A DNA stretch of 64,000 nucleotides. Origin: Cladocopium goreaui. Its lineage: Eukaryota; Sar; Dinophyceae; Suessiales; Symbiodiniaceae. A program made the position numbers and the translations under genes. Position 1 is the first letter of the stretch, and every line of letters begins with the position of its first letter. The stretch covers positions 62,001 to 126,000 of the forward strand of contig CAMXCT020001023.1 of NCBI GenBank assembly GCA_947184155.2. The letters run 5' to 3'. Shown in pieces: positions 1-11,339 of this stretch. The notes under the pieces were generated by a model, which saw only the letters and a list, made by a program, of their open reading frames with translations, had not been told where the DNA came from and did no database searches.

Positions 1-1146
1 GTCTGGATGGGTTACAGATATACATGGAATGGAGTTCATCTCAAAAGGGGGTGTGAAAATTTCCGACATCTGTGGTGAGATGAATCCATTGGTCTTTTCT
101 GCATTGGAAGAAGTGAATTTGGTTTTCATCTTGATGATGAGCTCAGCCGTGATGGTTGACATCGTATTTGCACGTTTCATGTTTTGCACGTTTTATTGGA
201 GATGACGAAACCCAACAACGATATACTTTTCGTCTTCTTTGAGTACTTTGATTGCACGGAGAACATCATGAGGATTTGAATTTGTATAGTGACATGGAAA
301 ATCAAACCATTTTCCATATGTTTTGCTTTAGTTTTGCCGGCAGAATGATTGCAGAATCATCGCAGAAGTGCACGAAGGAATCGTGAGAAGATCGTAGAAT
401 TCATTTTTGTGACTTCGGAAGAAGGAACTTTGTTTGACATTGATTGGAGAAGAGTAGTGTGTTTTGTCTCTCAATGATGATAGCGAGAGCAACGTTCTGA
501 AAGGCATTCAGAACTGGAGTTGCTAACAGATCTGAGGGAGACATCATGAATCATGTTTTGGTGCTTGAAATGTTTCAACGTTTTTCAAACACTCAAACTT
601 ATTTAACCAAACAAACCATGTCTTGATGTAAAGACTTTTTGTGAGGACATGTGTTTTTGATCGCTTTTGTGAAAGTTAGCAGAAAGATGCTGACTGGCGA
701 CTCCGCATCATTTTTGTGTCAAGGCGTGACACACCAACAAGAACCATAGCGACATGAGCAAGACATTTCTCCTTGTTGCTTGTGTGTTTGGTAAAAGTGG
801 CTGAGCTCTGGGAGTGGTTGACTTGGTAGCGTGGACGGTTCTAGTGAGTTAAGGACGACGTCCTGGACGCTGACCCAAGGGTTTCGAAGGTTGTGTACCT
901 TCTACAAGGAGTTCTGTTTGCTGCAATAAGGCATGGGTGCAAACATAGTCCTGCAAAAGGAGGAGATCTTCTAGATATATAAAGTGGCCAATTAAAAATG
1001 TTACAATTGTCACCCTCCCCCTTTCTCCCTTCCCATAGTTACAAAGGCAAGCTTACCACCTCGTCAGCTCCACAAGGCAGTAGTTAACCATGGGTACCCC
1101 ATGGTGACAGCACCTATCTACACCTATCTACCACAGTGGTTCCCTG
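1..1146. other. Non-coding flank, possible relict of a related LTR element
   Basis: No convincing coding region is seen. A polypurine run (AAAAGGGGG) near 46-54 is followed by TGTGAAAATTTCC, which resembles the polypurine tract plus LTR start of the element at 1442-11339. An 86-base stretch at 465-550 is shared with that element. This suggests the tail of a related, older LTR element, but its ends are not resolved. Confidence 0.35.
465..550 (+). repeat. Dispersed direct repeat, second copy at 8586-8672
   Basis: The two copies share about 87 bases with a few substitutions. One lies left of the LTR element and the other inside it, upstream of the 3' LTR. It is the only clear match between the left flank and the element interior and supports a family relationship between the two. 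Confidence 0.7.
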
Positions 1147-1441
1147 TCATGTGTGGCAACCGTGGGTACCCCACGTTGACCGTGTGAGACTACTGGAACT
1201 GCACGGGCTGACTGGCGCTGGGGTGTTCGTGGCTGCCGGTGCTACTGGCTGTGCTACTTGAGGGGGTGGGTCACCACTTCCTGCTGGTTTGATCATTTGC
1301 GGGATAAGTGGATGGCTTTGCTTTGCAAGCAGAATCCTAGTCATTTCGCGAGTGAAAGCTGCAGGGTCGTCCACTAGTGCCTTCGCTTCCGTCAGTGGTC
1401 TGTCAAGGACAATGGCAATGAGCATTTCTCCGCCATCTTTC
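1147..1441 (-). pseudogene. 3' fragment of an unrecognised gene cut by the LTR element
   Basis: The minus strand encodes a segment (MLIAIVLDRPL ... DDPAAFTREMT ... QMIKPAG) that is closely matched by the minus-strand ORF at 12531-13121. The similarity stops exactly at the left edge of the 5' LTR at 1442 and resumes at 11340, so this is the downstream part of the gene whose upstream part lies at 11340-12520. The C-terminal residues after the conserved PPP differ from the other copy. I do not recognise the family. Confidence 0.65.
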
Positions 1442-3012
1442 TATGGAAATTTGACGCCCTATGGGAACACCCTTTGGATAAGGGTGAAGCGACATGCCAT
1501 TCATCATGGTTGTATAGTTTATGCACAGAAGATACGTGGAAGGCTACGGCAAGAGTTCATCGCGTCATGGAAGATTGGTAGAGAACACTCTACTTATTGC
1601 GGAAGGAATCTTGTATGTGACCATCCTGTATCACAATATTCTATTGGTCTTCGGACTTATCATTTCTGACATCAGGATGATGTCATTGATCAGGTCAATA
1701 CTGTGATTGTGGTATATTGATCAGTTCTACATCTTATTCTGGATTCGACTTGAGTCTGGTACAGCTTATTGCTTGAACTGAAGATACCTACATTGGTTTG
1801 ACATTGGAATTGTTTATTGTGTCTTCGACGCTGAGAAGCTCATTCTCTCCAAGTGATGAGAACACAGCTAGAAACTCTTGGAGAAGAGGTGAAGCTAGCT
1901 GGAAATACCTGATGGAGAGAACCTATTATACTTTGAGTCTTGGACCTTGAGATACATTGGCATTGTGAAGACAATGACCATATTTGGGCATCTTATTTGT
2001 CTGAGAATTTTGTGATGAGATGTTTCGGTATTGTGAGGACAATACCTACATCATCGTCATCGTGACCTATGGATCATACACTTGATCTTATGGTGTGCTC
2101 TTTATCGTTCCTGGGATGACTTTGGTTATCTCTATGAGGACGACATTGCTTTGAGACGACTTTGGTCTACATTGTGGATTGGCTATTACAGTGGTCGAAA
2201 GACTTCAGCGATACAACTGTATTTGGCTGACCTACATTGACAATGTCGAACAGAACATTCTATTCTACATTGAGGTTGGAAACTGTGAGATGCTATCTCT
2301 ATGTGGAAAACTGATTTGGAGAAAGAACTTTGTGTTCTGACTATGTTTGTATCCAGAAGAAGGTTGTACAGATACCTTGTGTGAATCACTTCGTTCTTGA
2401 GAAGTTAGTCAGCTTTGACTAATGAGCTGGTTATTCACGTTTGGATGAGAACCAGTTTGATTTGAGAACTTTTGGAAGTGTTTCGATGATTTTGAATTCA
2501 TCTAGTGAAATTGAGTTTTGTAGACTTCTAGCAGCTGGAATAGTTTCAACAAACCTTTATTTGAAGAACTTGAGGTTTGTTAACTGGAAACCTGGAATCG
2601 AGTTTACCAGTTGAGACATCGGCTCGAAGGACTGGTGTCAGAAGTTCATTTAATGAACAAGAGCTGCTGTGTCACATAACTTGACATAAGACAGATCGAC
2701 AGAGGGAACACATTAGCTTCCTGTTTTGGTTTGTTTTCCTGTTTTGTTTGTTTGTTGTGTTTGTGTTTCCCTTTGACTGATCATGTTGCGTCTGGAGCGA
2801 AAAGAAGGAGCTTGACGTCAGCATGTGGGAGTCGAGGAAGAAACATTCCTTTTGACACGGTATTGCTTTAGTTTAATTAATTTAGGGATTTACGCTCTGC
2901 GCTTGTGTTTGGTGTGCGTGGTTGACGTACGCGTCCGCCTGCGTAGTTCTGTAGGAATTTTGGAAGAAGCGTTGGATCTGACCGCAGATCTGTGCACGGC
3001 GCTTTTTCTACA
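1442..3012 (+). repeat. 5' LTR
   Basis: This copy starts TATGGAAATT and ends TTTTTCTACA. It matches 9759-11339 nearly base for base, with scattered small indels. It contains no plausible gene. The high identity of the two LTRs indicates a fairly recent insertion. Confidence 0.9.
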
Positions 3013-3024
3013 TGGTAGCGGAGC
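3013..3024 (+). other. Primer-binding site for LTR element
   Basis: TGGTAGCGGAGC abuts the end of the 5' LTR. It resembles the classic initiator-methionine tRNA primer site of Copia-type elements (TGGTATCAGAGC). The complementary tRNA was not checked. Confidence 0.75.
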
Positions 3025-3340
3025 TCTACGGAGCTACCCACACCATTCTCCGCTGACCCTTGTTGCAGTGTACTAAGGACACCATCTAAGGTGAAGCTGA
3101 GATGTTTGTATTGAGCTCCTGGATTTTCGCGAGATCTGTGTTGAGCTTATACTAAGGATTTGCAGTCGACACTAGGTTGGTACATTGTTGATGTAAAGTC
3201 AAGGGCATCGAAGAGCTTGAGTATTCTTGATTTAGATGATGTGTGTTTTGTTTCACTTTTTGGCATGTTGGCTGTGAGGTCATTGGTTGAAGGTGACTTG
3301 TCAATTGATTGCCGGAGATGACATGTTTTGGAATGTTTGG

Positions 3341-3530
3341 AGTATCTCGACAAGCTGAGGTTGGGAGTAAGTCCTGGAGACACAAGTGAGGTGTTTGGAC
3401 AGTGAAGACTCCGACAACTTGCCTGGAGATGAGCATTGAGAATATCTCGATAGGCTGAGGTTGGGAGTAGGTCCTGGAGACACAAGTGGAGTGTTTGGAC
3501 AGTAGAAACTCCGACAACTGGCCTAGAAGT
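3341..3530. repeat. Tandem duplication, 100-bp period
   Basis: Two units begin at 3341 and 3441 and share phrases such as GGTTGGGAGTA and CCTGGAGACACAAGTG. They lie just inside the 5' end of the LTR element interior. Confidence 0.8.
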
Positions 3531-3623
3531 CTTTGAAAGTGAAAGTTGAGAAACCACTGGAGTGTGAGTGGAACCGAGGCGTTTAAGCTCAAGAAAGGTG
3601 TTGCCATACCATCTGCACTAAGA

Positions 3624-3917
3624 ATGGACAACCGTCGTGAGAACCGTCCATTACGTGAAGCAATGGAGGAGCGTTACATTGAGTGGATTATCGGTTTAGA
3701 GAGGGTGACCAGCGTCTTGAGACTGGTACAGACTCTGATTGTTCTCATGGAATGGCTTTTGCCGTTGCTTGAAGATGTTCGTCTGAATGCGAACCAGCGA
3801 GACATCATGGCAATGTTCCGTGATCATCTCAGAGAGTTGGAAACCGAGATGCAGAGGCAGATTTGTGAGATGCGTGAGCATATCTTGGGTAGATACCACA
3901 GGTCATTGCAAGGTTGA
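3624..3917 (+). CDS. Hypothetical small helical ORF in LTR element
   Basis: An ATG-started ORF of 97 codons with charged heptad-like stretches (ERVTSVLRLVQTLIVLMEWLLPLLEDV, given here only as position 3690-3780) and a C-terminal region rich in Glu, Arg and Met. It could be a remnant of a Gag-like coiled coil or a chance ORF. No family is recognised. Confidence 0.3.
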   Translation: MDNRRENRPLREAMEERYIEWIIGLERVTSVLRLVQTLIVLMEWLLPLLEDVRLNANQRDIMAMFRDHLRELETEMQRQICEMREHILGRYHRSLQG

Positions 3918-4081
3918 AATACCTGTGACCCATTGCTGCGTGATAGATTTTGCCTACATCTGGCGATAGGGTTCCTGGCAGTAGTGGTAAGCGTGGAAAA
4001 TAGGTGACAACGACTGAGCTGCATGTGAGAGTAGGTTGCAGTTGCACTGCATGTGAGATTTGCAGTTTTGTTGTGTAAGAG

Positions 4082-4195
4082 GCTTGGTGACTTTGGCAAG
4101 AAAGAGAGAGAGAGAGCCTGGAGAGTCACTAGGAAACTAGGAAGCTTGGTGATTTTGGCAGAGAGAGAGAGAGTGCCTGGAGAATCACTAGAAAG
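4082..4195. repeat. Tandem duplication with GA-rich cores
   Basis: Two units of about 61 bases (from 4082 and 4144) share GCTTGGTGA.TTTGGCA followed by a GAGAGA tract and CCTGGAGA.TCACTAG. Confidence 0.75.
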
Positions 4196-4376
4196 CATTT
4201 GAAAGAGTGAGAAAGAAATGGGCTGGACGGCAGGGTGCTGCATAGGTCCATATTAGAAAAGTAAGAAAGAGTTACATCTCGACAGGTTGGTCAGGTTGTA
4301 GTTGACCCTGGACGCACGGAGTGCACAGTGCGTGGTGCTACTGAGCCTGGCGTCATGCCTGGAGATGGCAGTTAGA

Positions 4377-4571
4377 TTGAGAAAGTTTGGCATGAGAACC
4401 ACGGAGGGTCGGTGACCTTGGTTTAGTTGCCACAGAATTGAGAAAGTTTGGCATGAGAACCACGGAGGGTCGGTGACCTTGGTTTAGTTGCCACAGAGAA
4501 AGAGAAAGTTTGGCATGAGAACCCGGAGGGTCGAGTTTGCTTAGTCAGTGACCTTGGTTTAGTTGCCACAT
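4377..4571. repeat. Triplicated 61-bp unit
   Basis: The phrase GAGAAAGTTTGGCATGAGAA recurs at about 4379, 4440 and 4503, each followed by GGAGGGTCG and TGACCTTGGTTTAGTTGCCA. The first two units are identical; the third carries an insertion. Confidence 0.85.
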
Positions 4572-5736
4572 TTGTAATGTAATGCGTGAATAATGGAACA
4601 CCTGAGGTTCAGTAGTGTGCAGGAGCAGTGGAGCTTGACGGATGTTTGCACTGACTGGTAACCTGGAGATTGAAGCCTGAAGCATTGTTGTTTGCCTGGC
4701 AGTATAGGTACTGGAGTGCTGAGAGAGAGAGAGATAGGAACCGTCATGGCACTGAAGGCACAGTGGAACTTGGTGTTGAGACTGTTGGTTGACAACAGGT
4801 GGTGAGTAAGAATGGCCAGAGTGTTTGGGAGCGTTGATTTGATTTCTCAGATGCATCAGGTAATCAAGGATGTTGGTTTGGACTGCAGTTGTGGAAGTGT
4901 TTGAGTTGAGCATGTATTGCTGTAAGTCAATGGAAACGACCTGAACTGTGTAGGTAGTGGAAACTGTTTTGAACTGTATTTTGAAACGAAACGGGAAACT
5001 TTGTTGTGAGTTTGTTTTCATGTTTTTCTTTGACCGGAATCTGAACAGTTGTGCAGTGTCGCAGGCAGGTCAGGTATGACTTACGTTACTTGGATTGTTG
5101 CAGTTGCTTGTGAGACATGGAAAGGATGTAGTCGTGAGGACTGGGACAGATGCAGAGAAGGTACGTTGAACCCTGAGACAGGTAGGTACTCTGGAGTTGT
5201 TGTCAGACTGACTGGACTTTGTGTGAAGACAACTTGAATGCAAGTATTCCCTTTTGGCTTAGAGCAATCGTACCGTACCTCTCTAGATGGATGGATGAGC
5301 ACGGAGATATCTGCAAGCCAGTTTGGCTGTGAGACGAGCTCTATGGTCTTTATAGCCATGATTGCCAGTGTGGTTTGCCTACGTCGGGTATGGCACTTCA
5401 TTTGGTAGAAACGTAGTTGAGAACAAGATGCTTGTGATGTTAGTCGACCCTGGAGGGTTTCCTTTGCGAACCTTGGGCCATGTTGAGTGGACATCTTGTA
5501 CTACCAGAAGGCTGGCATGGAGTTTCACGAGATTTACAGCATTGGAGCTTTGCAGAGGATCCTGAGAGGGAAGTAGAACGGTAGTGTAGTTTGTGCGTTT
5601 GCGTGTTGCTCAGAGTGAAAAGCAAGAGAGGGAATCTGGGATTTGAGATTTGCAATTTTCTTTGAATTGAAGAGTTTTGACTTACAACAAAAGGAAAGAA
5701 ATGGGCTGGATGGCAGAGGCGCTGCATAGGTCCATA

Positions 5737-5778
5737 GGGAACTGGACGGCAGGGGCGATTACGACTTGCATAGGTTCC
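5737..5778. repeat. 42-bp repeat, second copy 5915-5956
   Basis: An identical 42-base sequence occurs at 5737-5778 and 5915-5956, and a related shorter phrase (GGGCTGGACGGCAGGG) near 4220. All lie in the interior of the LTR element. Confidence 0.8.
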
Positions 5779-6190
5779 GAAAAGAAAAGAAAGGTTGTAG
5801 AAAGTCAAAACGTGGACCAGATTGCAAGACGTTGCAAGGTTCACACATGGGCTGGATTGCAGACGTGCATAGGCTCAGATAACAGATTAAGTCAGAAAGA
5901 GAGAGAGAGACAAAGGGAACTGGACGGCAGGGGCGATTACGACTTGCATAGGTTCCAAAACGTGAAACTGACTGAAATGAATGTAAATGTGATGTCAGTT
6001 TGTGGCTCGACATACTGTCTAAGTGAGAGACGAAGTATGGAGCTGTCTATTATGCTGGACTTGACGTGACATTTTGTCTGGACTTCTCATGTTTGTAGAG
6101 GTTTCATTCCAACGTTGCTGTTTTATTATAAGACAACTTTGGCTCAGTGTTTTTGCATTTCAGCTGCCCTCACGATCGCTTTGAGATCCT

Positions 6191-6579
6191 ATGGCATCAA
6201 TGGCAATGGACTCCATTCGTCTTTGGTTGGCTCTGACTCCCAAGCAGTTTGAGGACTTGAACAATGGCAAGGAGATCCAGCCTGACGAATATTCCAAAAG
6301 GTTTGGACTACGAAAAGACCCGATTGCTGCCGTTGAGCGTGCGCAGTACTTCAATGATTGGACACCGGAAGGTCCCAAAGGTGAGTTCTGTGCCAAGGAT
6401 TATGTCCTTGTTGAGGTCGAACTGACCGCCATTGGCTATCTCCAAAAGGCCGAGGCGGGGTCCTTCTGAAGTATAAGCCTAACGAATATCGTTGGCAAGG
6501 CACGATGAAGGCTGTGGAGTTTGACCAGAATGGCAACTTATTATACAAGTTTGCCGCTGACGCTCACAGGATCGTCTGA
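6191..6579 (+). pseudogene. Frameshifted short gene fragment
   Basis: Reading from ATG 6191 gives MASMAMDSIRLWLALTPKQF ... and ends at a TGA near 6467. Moving one frame just before that stop continues as LKYKPNEYRWQGTMKAVEF ... to a stop at 6577-6579, making a protein of about 130 residues. A pyrimidine-rich stretch ending TTTTGCATTTCAG lies just upstream (about 6150-6162) and resembles a 3' splice site. It may be a captured host exon or a retroelement remnant; the family is not recognised. Confidence 0.45.
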
Positions 6580-7039
6580 GTGGAGAGGAAATTTCCTCCC
6601 AATGTATAGGTTTTTGCAATGGTTCCAGGCCGGGTGGTAGTGCTAGGCTTGGAAGCCGACGATAGCTGCGAGGAGAAATGCAAAAGCTGTGGTGAAATAG
6701 CTGTCAAGCTGAGATTGGAGTGAAATGACAATTTTGGGATGTCTTGGAACTTCAGAGTTTTGGACGATTTCGGACTGGACGGAACTTGGACTTGTGGAAC
6801 TCAGTTTGAGTGGTTTTCTGTCAGCTGTCATGAGCTTTGCATGAGTTTTCATTTTTGCTGCATGACATGTCTATGGGTTTTATACGCGCGGAAACCACTG
6901 TGATCTGTCTTGCAGTTTTGTGAAGAGTTGTGCATGCATTGGCAGTTGGATTTGGATTGAGTTTGCGGTTTGCCACAAGTTTGTATTATTTTTGTTTTGT
7001 CTGAGACATTGAAGTTTGGTCGATCACATATTACCTGTC

Positions 7040-7060
7040 AAGATGTGCGGCGCGCATCTT
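7040..7060. repeat. Short hairpin, paired with a second at 7108-7128
   Basis: AAGATGTGC and GCGCATCTT flank a GGC loop. The second hairpin, 68 bases downstream, is AAGGTGTGC-GGC-ACGCACCTT. The A-T pair at stem position 4 is replaced by G-C in the second copy, so pairing is kept. Function unknown. Confidence 0.6.
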
Positions 7061-7202
7061 GGGGTAGTAGTGAGTGTGATCTTTGGTGGAAGTGTGATTC
7101 ATCTGTTAAGGTGTGCGGCACGCACCTTAGGATGAACAATAAGAGAGAGTTTGTGCTTGGCATGGCATGAAATGGCTGAGTTGTAACCTGCATGGCCAGT
7201 AG

Positions 7203-8348
7203 ATGGATAGTCAAGTTGAATTGCAGATTATGCCCAAGCTGTATTTGGGTCCCGGCTTATCCCAGCGAGTGCATCAGGCCTTGTCTAGGAGACTCGAACA
7301 ATTCATGGCAGCGAACGCGGCAGCTCCAGCAGTCCCAGCGGCTCCAGCGGCAGAGGGAGAATTTCCCGTGTCTGAGAATCCAGCGCTGACGGCACAGACA
7401 GGAGCTGCTGAGACGGAATCAGAGAAAGAGGGAGAGCAGAACATTGCTACTGTGCCTGGAGAGGACAAGGAGGACAAAGAGGAAGGAGATGTTGGAAGAG
7501 ATGATGATAGATCGAGATCTCCAAGGTTGAGAATGCATGAGCCATTTGATCCCAATGAGGCGACAGACCTGTTGAGCTCTACCACGGGCTTGGCTGTGGG
7601 AATCACTTCAATGGTCGCTGCGCTGAAGGGTTCGACGGACAAGCTTGAGATCCTTATCAAGAGTACGCATACTCTTCAGCAAGACCTTTGCCGAAGCCTA
7701 GAGGCCGTGGGAGCGGCAGTCAACAACATGGCAAGGGCATCAGAATCATTGGCTGCTGGTGTGAACCACAACACCAGCCGCGTGGGTGCGGTCGTTGGTG
7801 AATATAACAAATTGAAAAAGCACCTGGAGTGGGCACTGGATGTCTCTATGGCAGACGTGCTCAAAAGAAACAACAAAGGCCCCACGGAACGCGACCAAGC
7901 TCTGCAGGATTTGATGACCCAGCTTTTCGAATCGATGGACAAGCTACAAGAAAATATGAAATTGGTTGCTGAGAGGATTGAAAAGGGGACACCGCCAGAG
8001 GCAGCTCCAGCATATGATCCTCCGCAGCCACCTACGGGACATCATGGCATGAAGCAGAGTAGCCCGCCATTGGCACCGATGACGCCGGCACCTGGCGTGA
8101 GTTTGAGCTCTGGCCACCTCCCGCCTCCACCGGCAAAGATGGGAGAAGTACCAATGAGTTATCCCCTGGCCCTTGAGGTAAAAGACCTTAAATCCCCACC
8201 TTGTCAGGTGGTCGATGAGGTCACGGGGCGTGTTAGATGTGTTTCACCTACTGCACGTCACGATCCATTGACGGGGACGGCAGCGTTCTCCCCTTTAGGG
8301 TATATGCAAATCCAGGGGACAAGAGAATACCGTAGGGTATACCCCTGA
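7203..8348 (+). CDS. Low-complexity, coiled-coil ORF in LTR element
   Basis: This is the longest ORF of the LTR element, 381 codons from ATG 7203. Residues 30-60 are rich in Ala and Pro, 75-105 are acidic, and a short RSRSPR stretch follows at about 102-107. The middle (about 115-260) looks helical, with spaced hydrophobic residues typical of a coiled coil. The C-terminal third is rich in Pro and Gly. It has no zinc knuckle, protease or polymerase motif. By position, between the primer site and the 3' LTR, it could be a structural Gag-like protein, but this is inference. Confidence 0.55.
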   Translation: MDSQVELQIMPKLYLGPGLSQRVHQALSRRLEQFMAANAAAPAVPAAPAAEGEFPVSENPALTAQTGAAETESEKEGEQNIATVPGEDKEDKEEGDVGRDDDRSRSPRLRMHEPFDPNEATDLLSSTTGLAVGITSMVAALKGSTDKLEILIKSTHTLQQDLCRSLEAVGAAVNNMARASESLAAGVNHNTSRVGAVVGEYNKLKKHLEWALDVSMADVLKRNNKGPTERDQALQDLMTQLFESMDKLQENMKLVAERIEKGTPPEAAPAYDPPQPPTGHHGMKQSSPPLAPMTPAPGVSLSSGHLPPPPAKMGEVPMSYPLALEVKDLKSPPCQVVDEVTGRVRCVSPTARHDPLTGTAAFSPLGYMQIQGTREYRRVYP

Positions 8349-9750
8349 TGTGCATACCTGAGCAGAGTGCCAAAGGCACCGGAATTCACCTGGTGTAACG
8401 ACAAGAGAATAGTTGATTCTGTCAACTCGAGGTTCACTTGTTGTTTTCAGAAAGGACGATATGGCTGAGCACCGGTACCAAGCTTGAGTTTAAAAGGGGG
8501 ACAAGACACGCTGATTGACGCAGTGGACACAATTTTGTCTGCATATTGGTTTTGTTAGTTGTTTGAAGTTTGTTTTGTTGTCATATGTCTCTCAATGACG
8601 ATGGCGAGAGCAACGTTCTTGAAGGCATTCAGAACTTGGAGTTGCTGACAGATCTGAGGGAGACATCATGAAGAAAGGTTGAAGTTGTTCTTGATTGGCT
8701 TGATTGCGATATTTTTCATGTTTGAGTTTTTGTGTGCATGTCTTGAGTTTTGTTTCTTGAAACATGGAACTTGATGTTGTGAGTGTTTTCACAAACATTT
8801 GGTATAATTGTGTTGTCATGGCACATGATGAGAACCTGGGAAGAAACTCGGATGGGATCTGAGTTTAAGTAATTGGAAAAATCTTCCGGGGAATCTGATG
8901 CCATGATTGCAGACATATTGCACCCTCATGTCATGATATAGACTCAAACAAGACATACCACACCTCCGAGATCATTAGGATGGATCAGACGTTGAAAGGG
9001 GGACGGCGATCTATGCGATGATGAAACTGTGAGAGTTGTTCTGTCCTAGAACGTCTCTCACCGCTTCCTCATTCTGTGCCAATCTTAGCTAGTCCTGACC
9101 CTGACTGTGAAAGATTTTCATTCAGAACATTTTGAATTTGTTGTGCAGTGACTGTGAACTGTACTTCACTTGCTTTGAATTTGAGATGAGTTGCATGAGT
9201 GATATTATTTCACTTGCGTTTTCTTTTCATACGCCTACCTTCTTCACGAAGGTGCGGATTAGCTGAAACAGTTGGCCTTTGTTTTCACGTTGACTCCGAT
9301 CGTGCGACGTTAGGTTTCGTCTTGGGTCTCGTGTGTGTGTGTGTGTGTTTGTTTTTGTTTTGTTTTGTTGTTGTTTTTTGTTTGTTGTAGGAAGACAACA
9401 GCACCGTAGATATATCGTTATCGACGCCATGGTTTATCCGAGGAACTGGATTTTGGAAGACAAGTTTAGTACTGGAAAGACCTCATGAGTCTTTGGACTG
9501 ATTCTGGTATTCCGACATCTGGTTTTCGCAACAGAGAAGATTTTGAATTTAGAAGTTACGACATTATGCATGAATCGAACGAGATGAGTTTTTGGATGAT
9601 GCTTTATCATCTACCTTGTGTTTTGGAAGACGTGTGCTTCTTTGGATATCTTTTGATCATGGATATGATCTGGAACGTGAACATTTTTCTGCGGATATTC
9701 GATTGGTATCCGTACCTGGCAGTGATGTGAGTGGATGAGATGTCATGTCG
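8349..9750. other. Non-coding 3' part of LTR element interior
   Basis: No coding region is supported. Two further polypurine boxes (about 8491-8500 and 8994-9001) precede the one used at the 3' LTR. The repeat shared with 465-550 lies at 8586-8672. A GT-rich microsatellite lies at about 9330-9380. Confidence 0.5.
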
Positions 9751-9758
9751 AAAGGGGG
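9751..9758 (+). other. Polypurine tract of LTR element
   Basis: AAAGGGGG lies immediately before the first base of the 3' LTR, the position where plus-strand synthesis is primed in LTR retrotransposons. Confidence 0.75.
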
Positions 9759-11339
9759 TATGGAAATTTGACGCCCTATGGGAGCACCCTTTGGTAAGGG
9801 TGAAGCGACATGCCATTCATCATGGTTGTATAGTTTATGCACAGAAGATACGTGGAAGGCTACTGCAAGAGTTCATCGCGTCATGGAAGATTGGTAGAGA
9901 ACACTCTACTTATTGCGGAAGGAATCTTGTATGTGACCATCCTGTATCACAATATTCTATTGGTCTTCGGACTTATCATTTCTGACATCAGGATGATGTC
10001 ATTGATCAGGTCAATACTGTGATTGTGGTATATTGATCAGTTCTACATCTTATTCTGGATTCGACTTGAGTCTGGTACAGCTTATTGCTTGAACTGAAGA
10101 TACCTACATTGGTTTGACATTGAGAATTACTTCTTGTGTCTGGACACTGAACATTGTGGAGTTCATTCTCTCCAAGTGATGAGAACACAGCTAGAAACTC
10201 TTGGAGAAGAGTTTAAGCTAGCTGGAAATACCTGATGGAGAGAACCTATTATACTTTGAGTCTTGGACCTTGAGATACATTGGCATTGTGAAGACAATGA
10301 CCATATTTGGGCATCTTATTTGTCTGAGAATTTTGTGATGAGATGTTTCGGTATTGTGAGGACAATACCTACATCATCGTCATCGTGACCTATGGATCAT
10401 ACACTTGATCTTATGGTGTGCTCTTTATCGTTCCTGGGATGACTTTGGTTATCTCTATGAGGACGACATTGCTTTGAGACGACTTTGGTCTACATTGTGG
10501 ATTGGCTATTACAGTGGTCGAAAGACTTCAGCGATACAACTGTATTTGGCTGACCTACATTGACAATGTCGAACAGAACATTCTATTCTACATTGAGGTT
10601 GGAAAGCTGTGAGATGCTATCTCTATGTGGAAAACTGATTTGGAGAAAGAACTTTGTGTTCTGACTATGTTTTGTATCCAGAAGAAGGTTGTACAGACAC
10701 CTTGTGTGAATCACTTCGTTCTTGAGAAGTTAGTCAGCTTGTGACTAATGAGCTGGTTATTCACGTTTGGATGAGAACCAGTTTGATTTGAGAACTTTTG
10801 GAAGTGTTTCGATGTTTTGAATTCATCTAGTGAAATTGAGTTTTGTAGACTTCTAGCAGCTGGAATAGTTTCAACAAACCTTTATTTGAAGAACTTGAGG
10901 TTTGTTAACTGGAAACCTGGAATCGAGTTTACCAGTTGAGACATCGGCTCGAAGGACTGGTGTCAGAAGTTCATTTAATGAACAAGAGCTGCTGTGTCAC
11001 ATAACTTGACATAAGACAGATCGACAGAGGGAACACATTAGCTTCCTGTTTTGGTTTGTTTTCCCTTGTTTTGTTTGTTTGTTGTGTTTGTGTTTCCCTT
11101 TGACTGATCATGTTGCGTCTGGAGCGAAAAGAAGGAGCTTGACGTCAGCATGTGGGAGTCGAGGGTGAAACAATCCTTTTGACACGGTATTGCTTTAGTT
11201 TAATTAGGTTAGGGATTTACGCTCTGCGCTTGTGTTTGGTGTGCGTGGTTGACGTACGCGTCCGCCTGCGTAGTTCTGTAGGAATTTTGGATGAAGCGTT
11301 GGATCTGACCGCAGATCTGTGCACGGCGCTTTTTCTACA
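9759..11339 (+). repeat. 3' LTR
   Basis: Nearly identical to 1442-3012. It ends CTACA and is followed by the duplicated target CTTTC at 11340-11344. Confidence 0.9.

Larger units (their letters stand above)
1442..11339 (+). mobile_element. LTR retrotransposon, apparently non-autonomous
   Basis: Two direct repeats of about 1.57 kb (1442-3012 and 9759-11339) bound a 6.7-kb interior. A primer-binding site TGGTAGCGGAGC directly follows the 5' LTR and a polypurine tract AAAGGGGG directly precedes the 3' LTR. The five bases CTTTC flank both ends (1437-1441 and 11340-11344), as expected for a target duplication made by a retroviral-type integrase. The flanks rejoin into a sequence matched by the uninterrupted paralogue near 12820. 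I find no protease, integrase, reverse transcriptase or RNase H inside, so it probably depends on a partner element. Plus orientation follows from the primer site and polypurine tract. Confidence 0.9.

Noticed and set aside
3147-3631. Minus-strand ORFs with repeated SLSRYS phrases
   Set aside because: They are antisense translations of the 100-bp tandem duplication.
7274-7660. Minus-strand ORF antisense to the 381-codon ORF
   Set aside because: It is a Ser/Ala-rich shadow of the plus-strand low-complexity sequence.
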